64,000 nucleotides of DNA, from the NCBI RefSeq assembly GCF_030282825.1, contig NZ_JASTZU010000018.1, forward strand, positions 186,001 through 250,000. The letters are read 5' to 3'. The notes under the pieces are model-generated. The model was not told the origin of the DNA. It saw only the letters and a list, made by a program, of their open reading frames with translations, and did not search any database. The position numbers and the translations under genes were made by a program. The stretch comes from Aquibacillus rhizosphaerae (lineage in GTDB: Bacteria; Bacillota; Bacilli; Bacillales; Amphibacillaceae). Positions 8,528-17,545 of the stretch are shown here, one piece after another. The stretch's first letter is position 1. Every line of letters starts with the position of its first letter.

Positions 8528-11500
8528 TTAGAAACTAAATGTTGCTCTAGAACCTTGTGGAGAAGGGATAATTTGTAATTTAGCATGGATTTCTTCTTTT
8601 AGTTGGGGCACATGTGAGATAATTCCTAGCACCCGATTGCTTTGCTGTAACCCTTTAAGACAATCAATCGCTTGTTCTAGTGATAACTCATCTAATGTAC
8701 CAAAACCTTCATCAATAAATAATGTTTCCAATTGGACCCCACCGGCATGTGCTTGAACGACATCAGCCATGCCTAGAGCTAAACTAAGCGCAGCTTTAAA
8801 TCCTTCCCCACCAGACAACGTTTTTACAGATCTTTGTTGACCAGTATGATGATCTAACACTTCTAGATCAAGCCCACTTTGCGCTCCTCGTTTGGCTACT
8901 TGATCACTTCGGATTAATTGATATCTGTGCTCTGTCAGCTGATCTAATCTTATATTTGCTTGAAGAAGAATTTCATCTAGGAATGAAGATAATACATATC
9001 TTTCAAATGATAATTTTAGATGGTTTTCTCCCCTAGCTAAATCAGCTAATTCACCTATATCATAATATTGCTTAGCTAAGTTGAGTTGATCTTTGCGCAG
9101 TGCTTCTATTGTTTCTTTTGTATGTTGATGCTGATCAATTTGTAGTGACAGAGCATGGATGGACTTATTCATTTTTTCTATATTTTCCTCTTGTTTGTCG
9201 ACTGTATCCTTTAATAAGACTAAGTCGGGCTGTTCTTGATCTTTGACTTGTTCGGCTAAATCAGCAATTCTTTCATGGACAGAGCTTTTACGTTTTTCAA
9301 AGTCACGTATGCTTTCTTGAAGTCTTTCTTGCTCACTAGTAGAGCATTTAGCTTGTTTATAGGCTTCTAACGAAGAAAAGTTACTTTCAGCTATCTTATC
9401 ATCTAACACGTTTAATTGATCCTGATAGCGTTGTTTTGTGTTCATGACGAATGATTGTAGTTGTTCTAAAACCGTTGTAGCTTGTTGCAAGTTCTGCTTC
9501 ATTTCTTCATGCTGCTTTTGCAAGTCTTCCCAGTTCTTAAGCCATTGTTTGTACTTTGCCTGCAATTGTGCTAACTCATCCTGTAATGTGCGCGGATTAG
9601 TCTCTGGCTCTTGCAACTCTTTTTCTATCGCTTCTTGTTGCGTACGCAGCTGGATATATGATTCATTTATTTTTTCTAGTGTTTTTGTTTGATCTTGAAA
9701 TTTTGATTCTTTCTCTTTTTTATCTTGCTGAATTTTATCACGCTGTTTTTTAGCTTGTTCAATTAATTGAACATTTTTTTCAATTGTTTCGCGTTCTGTC
9801 TTTAGTTCATTAAGTAGGTTGTCCCACTCGATAATTTTTTCGTTGATAGCTTTTTCTTCTAGATCAGGTAATTGTTCTTTAAATTCTTTGTGTATATCTT
9901 CTACTAAACTGCGCTGCGCTTGACCATCTGATTTAACTTGGACATAACTGTCTTGCCATTTGGGAAGGTCCCGCTCTTCGTCTTGTAATTCTTTTTTTAA
10001 TAGCTTAATCGATTCTTCTGATATTGCTGATTTGTTTTCTTGAGCAGAATTCGGATGCTCTTTTGAACCACAAACAGGACAAGGAGCTCCATCGTGTAGG
10101 TGCTGGGCGAGCAAATAAGCGTGATTCTTTTTCTGTTCCTCTTCTAAATCTAGAAGTTGTTTGCGTTTTTCTTCTATTGTTTTAAGCTTCTTCTGGTATT
10201 GTTGGTTTACTTTTTGATAGTTCGAGCGCATCGACGTTAACTTATTAGTTTCTACTTGTAGTCGTTTTAGTCGATTCAGTTTATCTGTTGTCTCTTTTAG
10301 TTTAGCCTCTGATTGATAGTATGCTATCGTCCATTTATTTTCTTCATTCAATTGTTTTTCAAGCCTATCTAACTGTGAATTTAATTGCTCGATTTCTCGC
10401 TGGATTTTTTCGATGTTACCTTTTTCAGCTTTTTTTTCCTGTTCAACTTTATTACACTCACTTTTAACCTTCACATAATGATTTAGTTTTTCCAGCTGGG
10501 CTTCTTTGGATTGAATTGTCTCCTTTAATTTTTCTCTTTCTTTTTCATTGTTCGCTTCAGCCTCGTAGTGTTGCTGGACTACGTTATATTTTTCAGTCAA
10601 CTTCTCAACGATTGCTTGTTGTTTTACTTCCTTTTCATGTTGCTCGACCCATTCTTGTTTACGTTCATTTGTTTGGTTTTCAAATGGAATGATTGCTGCA
10701 GCTTTTTGAGCTAACTTAAGTGTTTCGGTTTGTTTGTCTATTTCTGCTTGTTGATTTTTAAGATCTGTTTTATTTTTTTCTAACTTCGCGTATTCTTCAA
10801 ACTTTTCAGCTAACTGTTTTCCTGCATAATATTTTTCTTGGGCAAGTTTTAATGTCTCTTTCTCTTTGCTAAGCGCTTTATTCCACTGGTCATTCTCTTG
10901 TTTACTTTTATTTATTTCATCCGCTAATTTTATCAGCAATTCATCAGTAGATTCCGTTTCTTCAGCGTCATTGTAACTCCACTGGATTTTTTCCGTTTCT
11001 TGTTCAATTTTCCATTCTGTTTGCTCTATTTTCTCACGAAGTTCCTTTGATTGTTTTTTTAACTCATCGGTAATTCGTTCATAAAAATGCGTTCGAAATA
11101 TCTTCTGTAGAATTTCTTCTCTTTCTTTACTATTTTCAGAGATTAATTTTCGGAACTCCCCTTGTGGAATCATAATCATCTTTCGGAATTGTTCATAATC
11201 TAACCCTAACATTTCCTCCAAGGTTTCGTTGACGTCCTTTATTTTCGAAGCAATTAATTTTTGATTACCTTCTACTAATTCATATAATTCAGCACGAGCT
11301 GGATCTTCGGTATAACCGTCGCCTCGTTCTTTTCGCTTTTGTTGTTTTGGAAATCTTGTCACTTGATATGTTCGACCCTTTAACTTAAATACAAAAGTAA
11401 CTTCCGTCGGTTGGTCAACAGTAGCAAAATGACTTCTTAAAGAATCTTGATCACGGTCACTCCCGCTTGCTCGACCATACAACGCGTAGCAAATTGCATC

Positions 11501-11635
11501 AAAAATCGTCGTTTTCCCAGCTCCTGTTGGACCTGTTATAAGAAAAATTGACTCTTCTCCTAAATCATTAAAATCAATGGTTTGTTGATTACTATAGGGA
11601 CCAAACGCAGTCATTGTTAATATAAGGGCACGCAT
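8528..11635 (-). CDS. sbcC: SbcC subunit of the SbcCD nuclease
   Basis: A 1035-residue SMC-like ATPase. The Walker A motif GPTGAGKT is at 35-42; two long coiled coils flank a zinc hook GAPCPVCGSKEHP with Cys518 and Cys521; the signature LSGGEGFKAALSLALGMADV and Walker B TLFIDEGFGTLD lie in the last 110 residues. With SbcD it forms the nuclease that opens DNA hairpins and blocked double-strand ends. The start lies one base after the sbcD stop, so the two genes are translationally coupled. Confidence 0.96.
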   Translation of the reverse strand: MRALILTMTAFGPYSNQQTIDFNDLGEESIFLITGPTGAGKTTIFDAICYALYGRASGSDRDQDSLRSHFATVDQPTEVTFVFKLKGRTYQVTRFPKQQKRKERGDGYTEDPARAELYELVEGNQKLIASKIKDVNETLEEMLGLDYEQFRKMIMIPQGEFRKLISENSKEREEILQKIFRTHFYERITDELKKQSKELREKIEQTEWKIEQETEKIQWSYNDAEETESTDELLIKLADEINKSKQENDQWNKALSKEKETLKLAQEKYYAGKQLAEKFEEYAKLEKNKTDLKNQQAEIDKQTETLKLAQKAAAIIPFENQTNERKQEWVEQHEKEVKQQAIVEKLTEKYNVVQQHYEAEANNEKEREKLKETIQSKEAQLEKLNHYVKVKSECNKVEQEKKAEKGNIEKIQREIEQLNSQLDRLEKQLNEENKWTIAYYQSEAKLKETTDKLNRLKRLQVETNKLTSMRSNYQKVNQQYQKKLKTIEEKRKQLLDLEEEQKKNHAYLLAQHLHDGAPCPVCGSKEHPNSAQENKSAISEESIKLLKKELQDEERDLPKWQDSYVQVKSDGQAQRSLVEDIHKEFKEQLPDLEEKAINEKIIEWDNLLNELKTERETIEKNVQLIEQAKKQRDKIQQDKKEKESKFQDQTKTLEKINESYIQLRTQQEAIEKELQEPETNPRTLQDELAQLQAKYKQWLKNWEDLQKQHEEMKQNLQQATTVLEQLQSFVMNTKQRYQDQLNVLDDKIAESNFSSLEAYKQAKCSTSEQERLQESIRDFEKRKSSVHERIADLAEQVKDQEQPDLVLLKDTVDKQEENIEKMNKSIHALSLQIDQHQHTKETIEALRKDQLNLAKQYYDIGELADLARGENHLKLSFERYVLSSFLDEILLQANIRLDQLTEHRYQLIRSDQVAKRGAQSGLDLEVLDHHTGQQRSVKTLSGGEGFKAALSLALGMADVVQAHAGGVQLETLFIDEGFGTLDELSLEQAIDCLKGLQQSNRVLGIISHVPQLKEEIHAKLQIIPSPQGSRATFSF

Positions 11636-11636
11636 C

Positions 11637-12791
11637 TTATTTCCCCCTTTCTTGTTCCACTAGTGTTTGTACTATTTTAGCCATTTGACTTTGTCGTTCT
11701 TCAGGTATGGACTCGCCTTTCATCTCTTGATAAAAAGCTTCAAATAGTTGTGTATGTGTCATTTCTTGTTTTTCTTTTATTCTATTTAAATCATTTAATT
11801 GCATTTTGGAAGTCAACACCTTACGCTCTAATCGCAAGATATTAGGGTACCTTTTGCGTAATTTCCCCATTGGGTCCACAAGCTGTCCATCATCAAGTAA
11901 ACTAATATGCAAATAGTCCTCGGTGGCCGCGTGACCTTTCCCACTAATTAGATCATCAAAATAGGATTCTATTACTCTCAAATCTCTTTTTGGTACTAAT
12001 GGGACAAAAGCTAAATCACAATTACCTTCGTCATCAACATCTATAACGGTAACTGATTTTTTATGGTTCGCCTCTGAAAATGAGTATTTTAATATCGAAC
12101 CACTGTATCGGATCGTGTCGCTCGTTACACGCTGTGGCTGATGTAGATGTCCAAGAGCTACATAAGTGAACTTCTTGAAAAGGTTTGTATCTATATACGG
12201 ACTGCCTCCAATCATTGACAGTCTTTCCTCTGATTCAGATTCCATTCCACCAGCTAAGAAAGCATGTCCTACAAACACATGTCGCGCAGTCATATCATTG
12301 TTCTGTTCGATGTGATTAACAACGGCTTGCATAGCTGTTTGATGTGACTGTATTGTTTCGTCTTGAAAAAATGCACGTGCATCCGCTGGCTCAATATATG
12401 GAATTAAGTGAAAGTGAACAGGTCCAAACTGATCCTGTATTGTGACTGGATCTAGGTTGCCTTTTAATTTCGTTTCGATATACAATTGTTGTGATTTGAA
12501 AAGTTGGCTACCAAACTCTAAACGATCTGGGCTATCGTGATTTCCTGATATCGCAACAATTGGTATATTAATATCTGTAATAATTGTTGTTAGAACTCGA
12601 TTTAATAATTCAACGGCTTCTTTAGGCGGAATAGACCTATCATATAAATCTCCTGCTATAATGATTACATCTGGTTTCTCATTTTTCACAATCGTTATAA
12701 ATTGATCTAATATATAAGACTGGTCTTCAGTCATATGAACACTATTGACGATTTTCCCCAAATGCCAGTCAGCTGTATGTAAAATTTTCAC
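11637..12791 (-). CDS. sbcD: SbcD exonuclease subunit
   Basis: A 384-residue Mre11-type phosphoesterase with metal-binding motifs HTADWHLG (Asp8, His10), GDLYDR, ISGNHDSPDRL, VGHAFLAGG and YVALGHLHQPQ in order. It is the nuclease partner of the adjacent sbcC. The ATG follows GAGAGGAA. In B. subtilis addAB lies directly upstream of these genes; here the upstream gene is an unrelated hydrolase beyond a 250-bp gap. Confidence 0.96.
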   Translation of the reverse strand: MKILHTADWHLGKIVNSVHMTEDQSYILDQFITIVKNEKPDVIIIAGDLYDRSIPPKEAVELLNRVLTTIITDINIPIVAISGNHDSPDRLEFGSQLFKSQQLYIETKLKGNLDPVTIQDQFGPVHFHLIPYIEPADARAFFQDETIQSHQTAMQAVVNHIEQNNDMTARHVFVGHAFLAGGMESESEERLSMIGGSPYIDTNLFKKFTYVALGHLHQPQRVTSDTIRYSGSILKYSFSEANHKKSVTVIDVDDEGNCDLAFVPLVPKRDLRVIESYFDDLISGKGHAATEDYLHISLLDDGQLVDPMGKLRKRYPNILRLERKVLTSKMQLNDLNRIKEKQEMTHTQLFEAFYQEMKGESIPEERQSQMAKIVQTLVEQERGK

Positions 12792-12950
12792 GTTATTCCT
12801 CTCCTTCTATCTTCATTTTATCATGTTTTATTGATTTTGTTGTTGGTTGATTATAGCCACAAGAATGTACCATCTCTACCATGTTTTATGCCAAAAGTTG
12901 CCAAGAGATTCACCACCTATTGTCAGAGAGTTTCCAATAAAAACGTCAAG

Positions 12951-12995
12951 TGAAAAAGCCCAATCCATCTTATTTTTACCGAGGGATTAGGCTTT
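12951..12995 (-). terminator. Terminator after the alpha/beta hydrolase gene
   Basis: Arms 12955-12966 and 12984-12995 pair over 12 positions with one C-A mismatch. On the minus strand the stem runs into TTTTTCAC. Confidence 0.65.
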
Positions 12996-13042
12996 AAGAA
13001 CCTTATAAAAATTGTTCAGTTTAATGTTGGCATACTAAGATG

Positions 13043-13798
13043 TTAGATATTAGCTTTTACAAATTCATAGGTCATCTCAGCGACTTTTTTATTAGCAGCA
13101 TCTGAAAAACCGTGACCTTCTCCTGGAAACACTTCTATTTTAGCATGTGGATATAGCTTTTCTGCCCTCTTACCATATTCCAGTTCTACAATTTCATCCT
13201 GATTTCCGTGAAAAATTAAAACGTTTTTATTGAATTCTCCAATATGGTCAAATACATCATATCCATGAATCGATTCAAAAAATGTTCTCCCCAATTGAAC
13301 TCCCCATAACTCATGCGTATCAGGGATACTCTTAAGTGTTGGAAATCTTTCATTCCAGTTATCTGCAATACCTAGCGCTGGAAATAGCAATAAAAGTCCT
13401 TTAATTTCCTCTACATATTCATCGGCTACTAATGCTGAAACTAACCCGCCCATACTTCCTCCAAATAAAAAGACGTTATCTTGGTCAACAGTCTCCCAAT
13501 TTCTTATCGTTTCAACCACGGCGCTCAAATCTTCTTTTTCTGTAAATATAGTCATTTCTTTCGTCTTAAGATCACTTTTTGAGTTAATGGAGCCACCACA
13601 AAAGTCGAAACAATATGCGCCCACACCATTCTTTGCTAAGTAGTCACTATTCATTGCAAAATCTATATTAGTTCCATTAAAACCGTGGCTAAAAATTACA
13701 ACAGGGCACTTTTTCTTACTATTAGGCATGTAAGAGACTCCATAAATTTCCCTTCCTCGGTGTTTAATCTTTATAATTTCTTTTTGATAGCTGCTCAT
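13043..13798 (-). CDS. Alpha/beta hydrolase (S9/acyl esterase-like)
   Basis: A 251-residue hydrolase without a signal peptide. IFSHGFNGTNID forms the oxyanion region, FGGSMGGLVSA is the nucleophile elbow, GNQDEIVELEYG supplies the Asp and EGHGFSD the His. It most resembles cytosolic esterases of the dienelactone hydrolase/cinnamoyl esterase group; the substrate is open. The ATG follows GGAGGT. Monocistronic. Confidence 0.82.
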   Translation of the reverse strand: MSSYQKEIIKIKHRGREIYGVSYMPNSKKKCPVVIFSHGFNGTNIDFAMNSDYLAKNGVGAYCFDFCGGSINSKSDLKTKEMTIFTEKEDLSAVVETIRNWETVDQDNVFLFGGSMGGLVSALVADEYVEEIKGLLLLFPALGIADNWNERFPTLKSIPDTHELWGVQLGRTFFESIHGYDVFDHIGEFNKNVLIFHGNQDEIVELEYGKRAEKLYPHAKIEVFPGEGHGFSDAANKKVAEMTYEFVKANI

Positions 13799-14043
13799 TT
13801 CTATACCTCCATGATTTGGAAATTCAAATTACCTATCTGGTTAATCCCATTGTAAACAATAATTTGAGCTTTTTGTTATTTTATCTATTAATATACTTGA
13901 TTATAAACTATGTCATATATTTATTAGAATTAAATGATGATAAATCACTTCTTATCTTTTGCAAGGTGAGTACAGATAATATATTACTGTAGTGTTTTTA
14001 TCTCAGACAAATAATACGTTAAATAGATGCCCAAAGTAAAACT
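13799..14043. other. Intergenic, 245 bp, nothing recognised
   Basis: AT-rich spacer between the hydrolase promoter side and the end of the 48-residue gene. I see no open frame with a ribosome site, no hairpin with a T-run and no repeat. Confidence 0.5.
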
Positions 14044-14190
14044 TTACTTAGTTAGTAAGCAGTCTGTCATATAACTTTTTTCATTGATTTCTATTACTTT
14101 TACTCGTCGCTTCGAAAATTCACCTTGAGCGGAACAATAAATTATTTCAACTGTCATGTTGCTACATCGTTCAATTTGTTTGATTGTCAT
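14044..14190 (-). CDS. LexA-controlled 48-residue protein
   Basis: A short frame from ATG (14188-14190) to TAA, behind a very strong AAAGGAGGAGG site. The product begins MTIKQIERCSNMTVEIIYCS and contains FSKRRVKVIEINEKSYMTDC, a beta-rich pattern reminiscent of a short WYL-like or Sm-like domain, but I cannot assign a family. It is divergent from the yolD-like gene and shares the two LexA boxes at 14224-14265, so it should be SOS-induced. It is too short to be found by most gene callers. Confidence 0.65.
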   Translation of the reverse strand: MTIKQIERCSNMTVEIIYCSAQGEFSKRRVKVIEINEKSYMTDCLLTK

Positions 14191-14223
14191 GACCAAATCC
14201 TCCTCCTTTTTTTATAGTGAACA

Positions 14224-14265
14224 CGAACATTTGTTCTTAATTTGTTGAATAAGAACAAATGTTTG
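14224..14265. promoter_or_regulatory. Double LexA (SOS) box between divergent genes
   Basis: CGAACATTTGTTCT (14224-14237) fits the Gram-positive consensus CGAACnnnnGTTCG, and AGAACAAATGTTTG (14252-14265) is a second, weaker copy. The two boxes are mirror images: 14226-14240 and 14250-14264 form a perfect 15-bp inverted repeat. One box faces each of the divergent genes. Confidence 0.8.
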
Positions 14266-14319
14266 GTTATAATAAAAAAGTACTTTATGAGAGCAATACA
14301 AGAAAAGAGGCTAAACATA

Positions 14320-14646
14320 ATGGTTAATGACAGAGGCACAATTAAGTGGACATCACTAATGTTACCTGAACATGTAGAAATGTTAAAGAAGCTATGGAAT
14401 GAAGATAAAACACAAACAAAACCTTTGTTAGATGAGCAAGAGTTGGAACAAATTAATCTGATTATGTTGGAAGCATTGGAAAGTAAATTCCTCGTGTCCA
14501 TCACTGTATTTAACAGACAAATTTCCCGTGAATACAGAGGAATAATTACATCGATTAATAGAAATAACCATACGTTAAAATTAATGGGAGCTAACGGTCT
14601 ATTAACGATTGAATTAGTAGATGTTATAGAAATTGAGAAGATCTAA
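14320..14646 (+). CDS. YolD-like protein
   Basis: A 108-residue protein starting MVNDRGTIKWTSLMLPEHVE, the hallmark N-terminus of the YolD-like family, with SITVFNRQISREYRGIITSI later. Family members accompany UmuC/DinP-type error-prone polymerases in SOS operons. Here no polymerase follows; the next gene is convergent yozE. I chose ATG 14320 (AAGAGG upstream) over an ATG at 14242, which lies inside the LexA region. SOS control is expected from the boxes at 14224-14265. Confidence 0.85.
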   Translation: MVNDRGTIKWTSLMLPEHVEMLKKLWNEDKTQTKPLLDEQELEQINLIMLEALESKFLVSITVFNRQISREYRGIITSINRNNHTLKLMGANGLLTIELVDVIEIEKI

Positions 14647-14667
14647 CGATTTGATGACATAAGAGAA

Positions 14668-14683
14668 GCGCTGGAGCTAGACA
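14668..14683 (-). repeat. Remnant of the intergenic stem-loop repeat family
   Basis: On the minus strand TGTCTAGCTCCAGCGC matches CGTCGAGCTACAGCGC of the repeat copy at 25048-25175 in 14 of 16 positions. Only this core is left here. Confidence 0.4.
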
Positions 14684-14713
14684 TCTCCGAACTTTTTATA
14701 CTCTTAGCTTTTA

Positions 14714-14739
14714 ATAAAAGCCCTGAGTGATCAGGGCTT
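14714..14739 (-). terminator. Terminator overlapping the yozE stop codon
   Basis: A 9-bp stem AAGCCCTGA/TCAGGGCTT (14718-14726 with 14731-14739) with a GTGA loop; the minus side continues TTTTATT. It overlaps the stop codon of yozE and may also end the yolD-like transcript. Confidence 0.75.
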
Positions 14740-14956
14740 AACTTTCATTTGTACTATAATCATCCCAGAGTCGGTCAAAAACTTGGACTGCCTCGGTAAA
14801 CGGGATATTCCATTCCAAATAGCTGCTAATTTCATGATAGGACGTAGATTGTTTAGGGAAATCATGGTCTCTAAACATCCAATCCGCTAACCTGCTTTCA
14901 TATGTCGGTTTTTTAACCCCGCGGTATCGCATCATGTAGTGATAAAACGAGCGCAT
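14738..14956 (-). CDS. yozE: YozE family protein
   Basis: A 72-residue protein, MRSFYHYMMRYRGVKKPTYE at the start and LADWMFRDHDFPKQSTSYHE in the middle, matching the YozE SAM-like helical family of Bacillus. Function is unknown. The ATG has GAGGTGATG upstream. It follows tatC closely (35 bp) but a separate transcript is possible. Confidence 0.85.
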   Translation of the reverse strand: MRSFYHYMMRYRGVKKPTYESRLADWMFRDHDFPKQSTSYHEISSYLEWNIPFTEAVQVFDRLWDDYSTNES

Positions 14957-14991
14957 CTAACATCACCTCACTCAAATCGTTGACTTATTTT

Positions 14992-15747
14992 TCAAGACTC
15001 GTCCATAAATTCCTCATGCTGGTTTTTTTTGCTTCGATAGACAAAACCTGAGAGTACGACACTAATTTCATAAAGGATGATTAAAGGAACAGCAACAACT
15101 AACTGTAAGATGAAATCTGGTGGCGAAATCATTGTTCCAATTACGATTAATACAAAATAAGCATATTTCCTTGTTTTTCGTAGAAAAGCAGGCGTTACGA
15201 TTCCTAAGCTAGTCAAAAACATCGTAATAATTGGAATCTCAAACAAGACAGCAAATGGAACAGTAACACGAAACAGAAAGCGGAAATAGTTTTCAACTGT
15301 AAACATTTCATTAAACATACCATCATTCAATGATAGTAAAAAAGGTAAAATAAGTTCAACAAACACATAATAACCGAAAATCAATCCTCCAGCAAAAAGA
15401 ATGAATACTGCAGGTATGTAAGATAACGATACTTTACGCTCTTTCGGTGTCAAACCTGGTCGCACAAATAGCCAAGCTTGGATGCATAAAAATGGAATCG
15501 TACCCACCGCACCAACAAGCAGAGCCATCGTAAAGTAGATCCAAATGATTTCACCTGGTGCAATTAATGTCAACGTAATATCAATGTCTTTCATAAAAAA
15601 ACTTTCAATATCTTTAACGAACAAAAAACCGATAATAAAAAAGATTAAAAAAACAATTGCTGTCCAAATTAACCGTCTTCGTAATTCTGTGAAGTGGTCT
15701 AAATAATTCATCTCTGACTCTGCAAAAGTTTCTTCTTCCTTAGACAT
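14992..15747 (-). CDS. tatC: Sec-independent translocase TatC
   Basis: A 251-residue membrane protein with six helices. The N-terminal cytosolic segment NYLDHFTELRRRLIW is the conserved twin-arginine signal-recognition region of TatC; the VENYFRFLFRVTVPFAVLFE block is also typical. It forms the receptor core of the Tat translocase. I chose ATG 15747 because AAGGAGGG lies just upstream; an in-frame ATG at 15771 has none. It is the last gene of the tatA-tatA-tatC cassette. Confidence 0.95.
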   Translation of the reverse strand: MSKEEETFAESEMNYLDHFTELRRRLIWTAIVFLIFFIIGFLFVKDIESFFMKDIDITLTLIAPGEIIWIYFTMALLVGAVGTIPFLCIQAWLFVRPGLTPKERKVSLSYIPAVFILFAGGLIFGYYVFVELILPFLLSLNDGMFNEMFTVENYFRFLFRVTVPFAVLFEIPIITMFLTSLGIVTPAFLRKTRKYAYFVLIVIGTMISPPDFILQLVVAVPLIILYEISVVLSGFVYRSKKNQHEEFMDES

Positions 15748-15844
15748 ATAAACCCTCCTTAAAACCATCATCAGCTAATTTTCAATAATACTGTGAATAA
15801 AAGAAGATGTAAGGTTAGGATCCCTTACACCTTCAAAATTTAAT

Positions 15845-16024
15845 TTATTTTTTATCTTTGTTATCGTCTTCGTCAGACATGATATCTTTTGTGGCCTTCT
15901 TAAATTCCCGTAAAGAGCTACCAACAGCTTTGCCCATTTCGGGTAATTTTGAAGGTCCAAAAACAATCAATGCAACAATGATGATTAAGATTAACCCTGG
16001 AAACCCGATACTTCCTAAACCCAC
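15845..16024 (-). CDS. tatA: TatA-like protein, second copy
   Basis: A 59-residue protein from a GTG start (16022-16024, GGAG nine bases upstream): [20 protein letters not shown], then [21 protein letters not shown] and a charged tail. One membrane helix, the FGP hinge and an amphipathic helix identify TatA. An in-frame TGA just before the GTG excludes a longer protein. It lies between the first tatA and tatC and was easily missed because of its size. Confidence 0.9.
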   Translation of the reverse strand: MGLGSIGFPGLILIIIVALIVFGPSKLPEMGKAVGSSLREFKKATKDIMSDEDDNKDKK

Positions 16025-16042
16025 AATACATCACTCCGATGT

Positions 16043-16240
16043 TTATTTATTAGATTCGTCATTAGTTAAAGATTTTTTTTCTGAAGAATCATCTTCAGAA
16101 AGATTACGTGCAGATTTCTTGAACTCACGTAATGTTTGGCCAGTTGCTTTTCCAATCTCAGGAAGCTTTTTCGGTCCAAAAACAATTAATGCGATAATTA
16201 CGATAAGTATTAAACCTGGAATACCAATTGTAGATGGCAT
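16043..16240 (-). CDS. tatA: TatA-like protein, first copy
   Basis: A 65-residue protein starting [20 protein letters not shown], with the FGP hinge ([15 protein letters not shown]) and an acidic/lysine-rich tail. It forms the pore or membrane-weakening component of the Tat system. ATG 16240 has AAGAGGTG upstream; an ATG 21 bases further out is less well placed. It heads the tat cassette with the second tatA 18 bp downstream. Confidence 0.9.
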   Translation of the reverse strand: MPSTIGIPGLILIVIIALIVFGPKKLPEIGKATGQTLREFKKSARNLSEDDSSEKKSLTNDESNK

Positions 16241-16472
16241 TTTATTCACCTCTTCATTCATAGTATCTCATAAGTTTCTTCCAAAAACATGAAAATAAAC
16301 TTTATTGTATTATAATTTTAACTACATCTTAACACGTTTTTTTCTAGTTGTCCTATATTCTTTAATATTTCACAAAAATGATACTGCTTTAATGACAATT
16401 TGTCCATAAATTTGTCTTTATTTGTAGAGTTGTTATACAGTTGCGAATAAAAATCATCACTCTATTTTTTAC

Positions 16473-17444
16473 CTAAAGAACTTTTTCTGGCAATTCCTTG
16501 TCTATTTTTATCCTTTGTGTAGGTCGTGATAAAAAGCTATGCAGTAACATACCAACTATAATCAGCAGTAACCCAATAAAGGCTGGAGTTGAAGGAATAA
16601 TAGCATTAATTATGATTAATTCCAATCCAAGTGCAAATAACACTTCCATGGATTGAGTGGCTTCCACTGCTGCTAACTGATTTGGTTGTTTTCTAACTAA
16701 ATCAGTAGCATAAAAGAAAAGTAGGGTAGCGATAACACCTGAACAAACAGCAACCATTGCTGTTTGTCCTACCTGTGTTGAGGATGGAAGGCCATGCTTT
16801 ATCGTTCCTATGATAAATAAAACGATCCAAGCAGGGGTCGACATTAATGTCATACCAAGTACTCTTGAAAAAGTATCCAACTTTCCATCTGTAAGTTCCA
16901 TCATTTTGCGATTTCCAAGCGGATAAGAAAAGGCGGAAATTATAACAGGAAAGGCTGCTAAAAAAGCGATGCCTAGCGAAATTTGTGTGGCATGTTGCCA
17001 TTGAATAAATAAAACCCCAGTAAAAATTACAAGAGAAGAAAACAAAGAACGTATCGGAATAGCCTGCCTGCTTCGTAACCCGTCACTAGTTTCCTGCCAA
17101 AATAAAGGGGATAATAACATACCTGCTACAATAGTTAATTGAAAGGTTCCAGCAACAAGCCATCCAGGTGCGAACCCTGCAGCAAAGGTAATCGGTGCAT
17201 AAAATAAGACAAAACCAACGAAGCTCCAGAGAAACCAAGGAATTGGGTTAGCTTTAATAGAATTCCATAATGGTGAAAATCCACTTTTAAACCAAACAAT
17301 TAAAACAAGAAATGGAATCATGAAAAAAAAACGAAGGGAAGAACTAAAATACCAACTTCCCCCGCCTATCTCCATCATTCTATTAATAAGAAATGTAAAC
17401 GAAAAGAAAAATGCTGCTATAATACCGAGTAACAAACCTTTCAT
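16473..17444 (-). CDS. EmrE-type multidrug efflux family transporter (DMT superfamily)
   Basis: A 323-residue protein with about ten membrane helices, starting MKGLLLGIIAAFFFSFTFLI. The TQSMEVLFALGLELIIIN block in the last third and the overall two-times-five layout match the Bacillus putative multidrug resistance efflux transporter family. Substrate is unproven. The ATG follows GAGGGGC. Monocistronic. Confidence 0.78.
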   Translation of the reverse strand: MKGLLLGIIAAFFFSFTFLINRMMEIGGGSWYFSSSLRFFFMIPFLVLIVWFKSGFSPLWNSIKANPIPWFLWSFVGFVLFYAPITFAAGFAPGWLVAGTFQLTIVAGMLLSPLFWQETSDGLRSRQAIPIRSLFSSLVIFTGVLFIQWQHATQISLGIAFLAAFPVIISAFSYPLGNRKMMELTDGKLDTFSRVLGMTLMSTPAWIVLFIIGTIKHGLPSSTQVGQTAMVAVCSGVIATLLFFYATDLVRKQPNQLAAVEATQSMEVLFALGLELIIINAIIPSTPAFIGLLLIIVGMLLHSFLSRPTQRIKIDKELPEKVL

Positions 17445-17545
17445 CTAATAATAGCCCCTCACATAAAAAACATTATTCATACAATTACAATAAAAGCGTT
17501 GAATAAACACTAACGATTAATCCTGGTATTCTGTGTTTTATCGTT

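Noticed and set aside
9438-9692. Cysteine- and serine-rich + strand frame inside sbcC
   Set aside because: Complement of the sbcC coiled-coil codons (Gln/Glu/Lys rich); no ribosome site.
15858-16292. Long + strand open frame of 144 codons across the tatA genes
   Set aside because: It is the exact antisense of both tatA genes, has no ribosome site, and its sequence is the complement of clear TatA coding.
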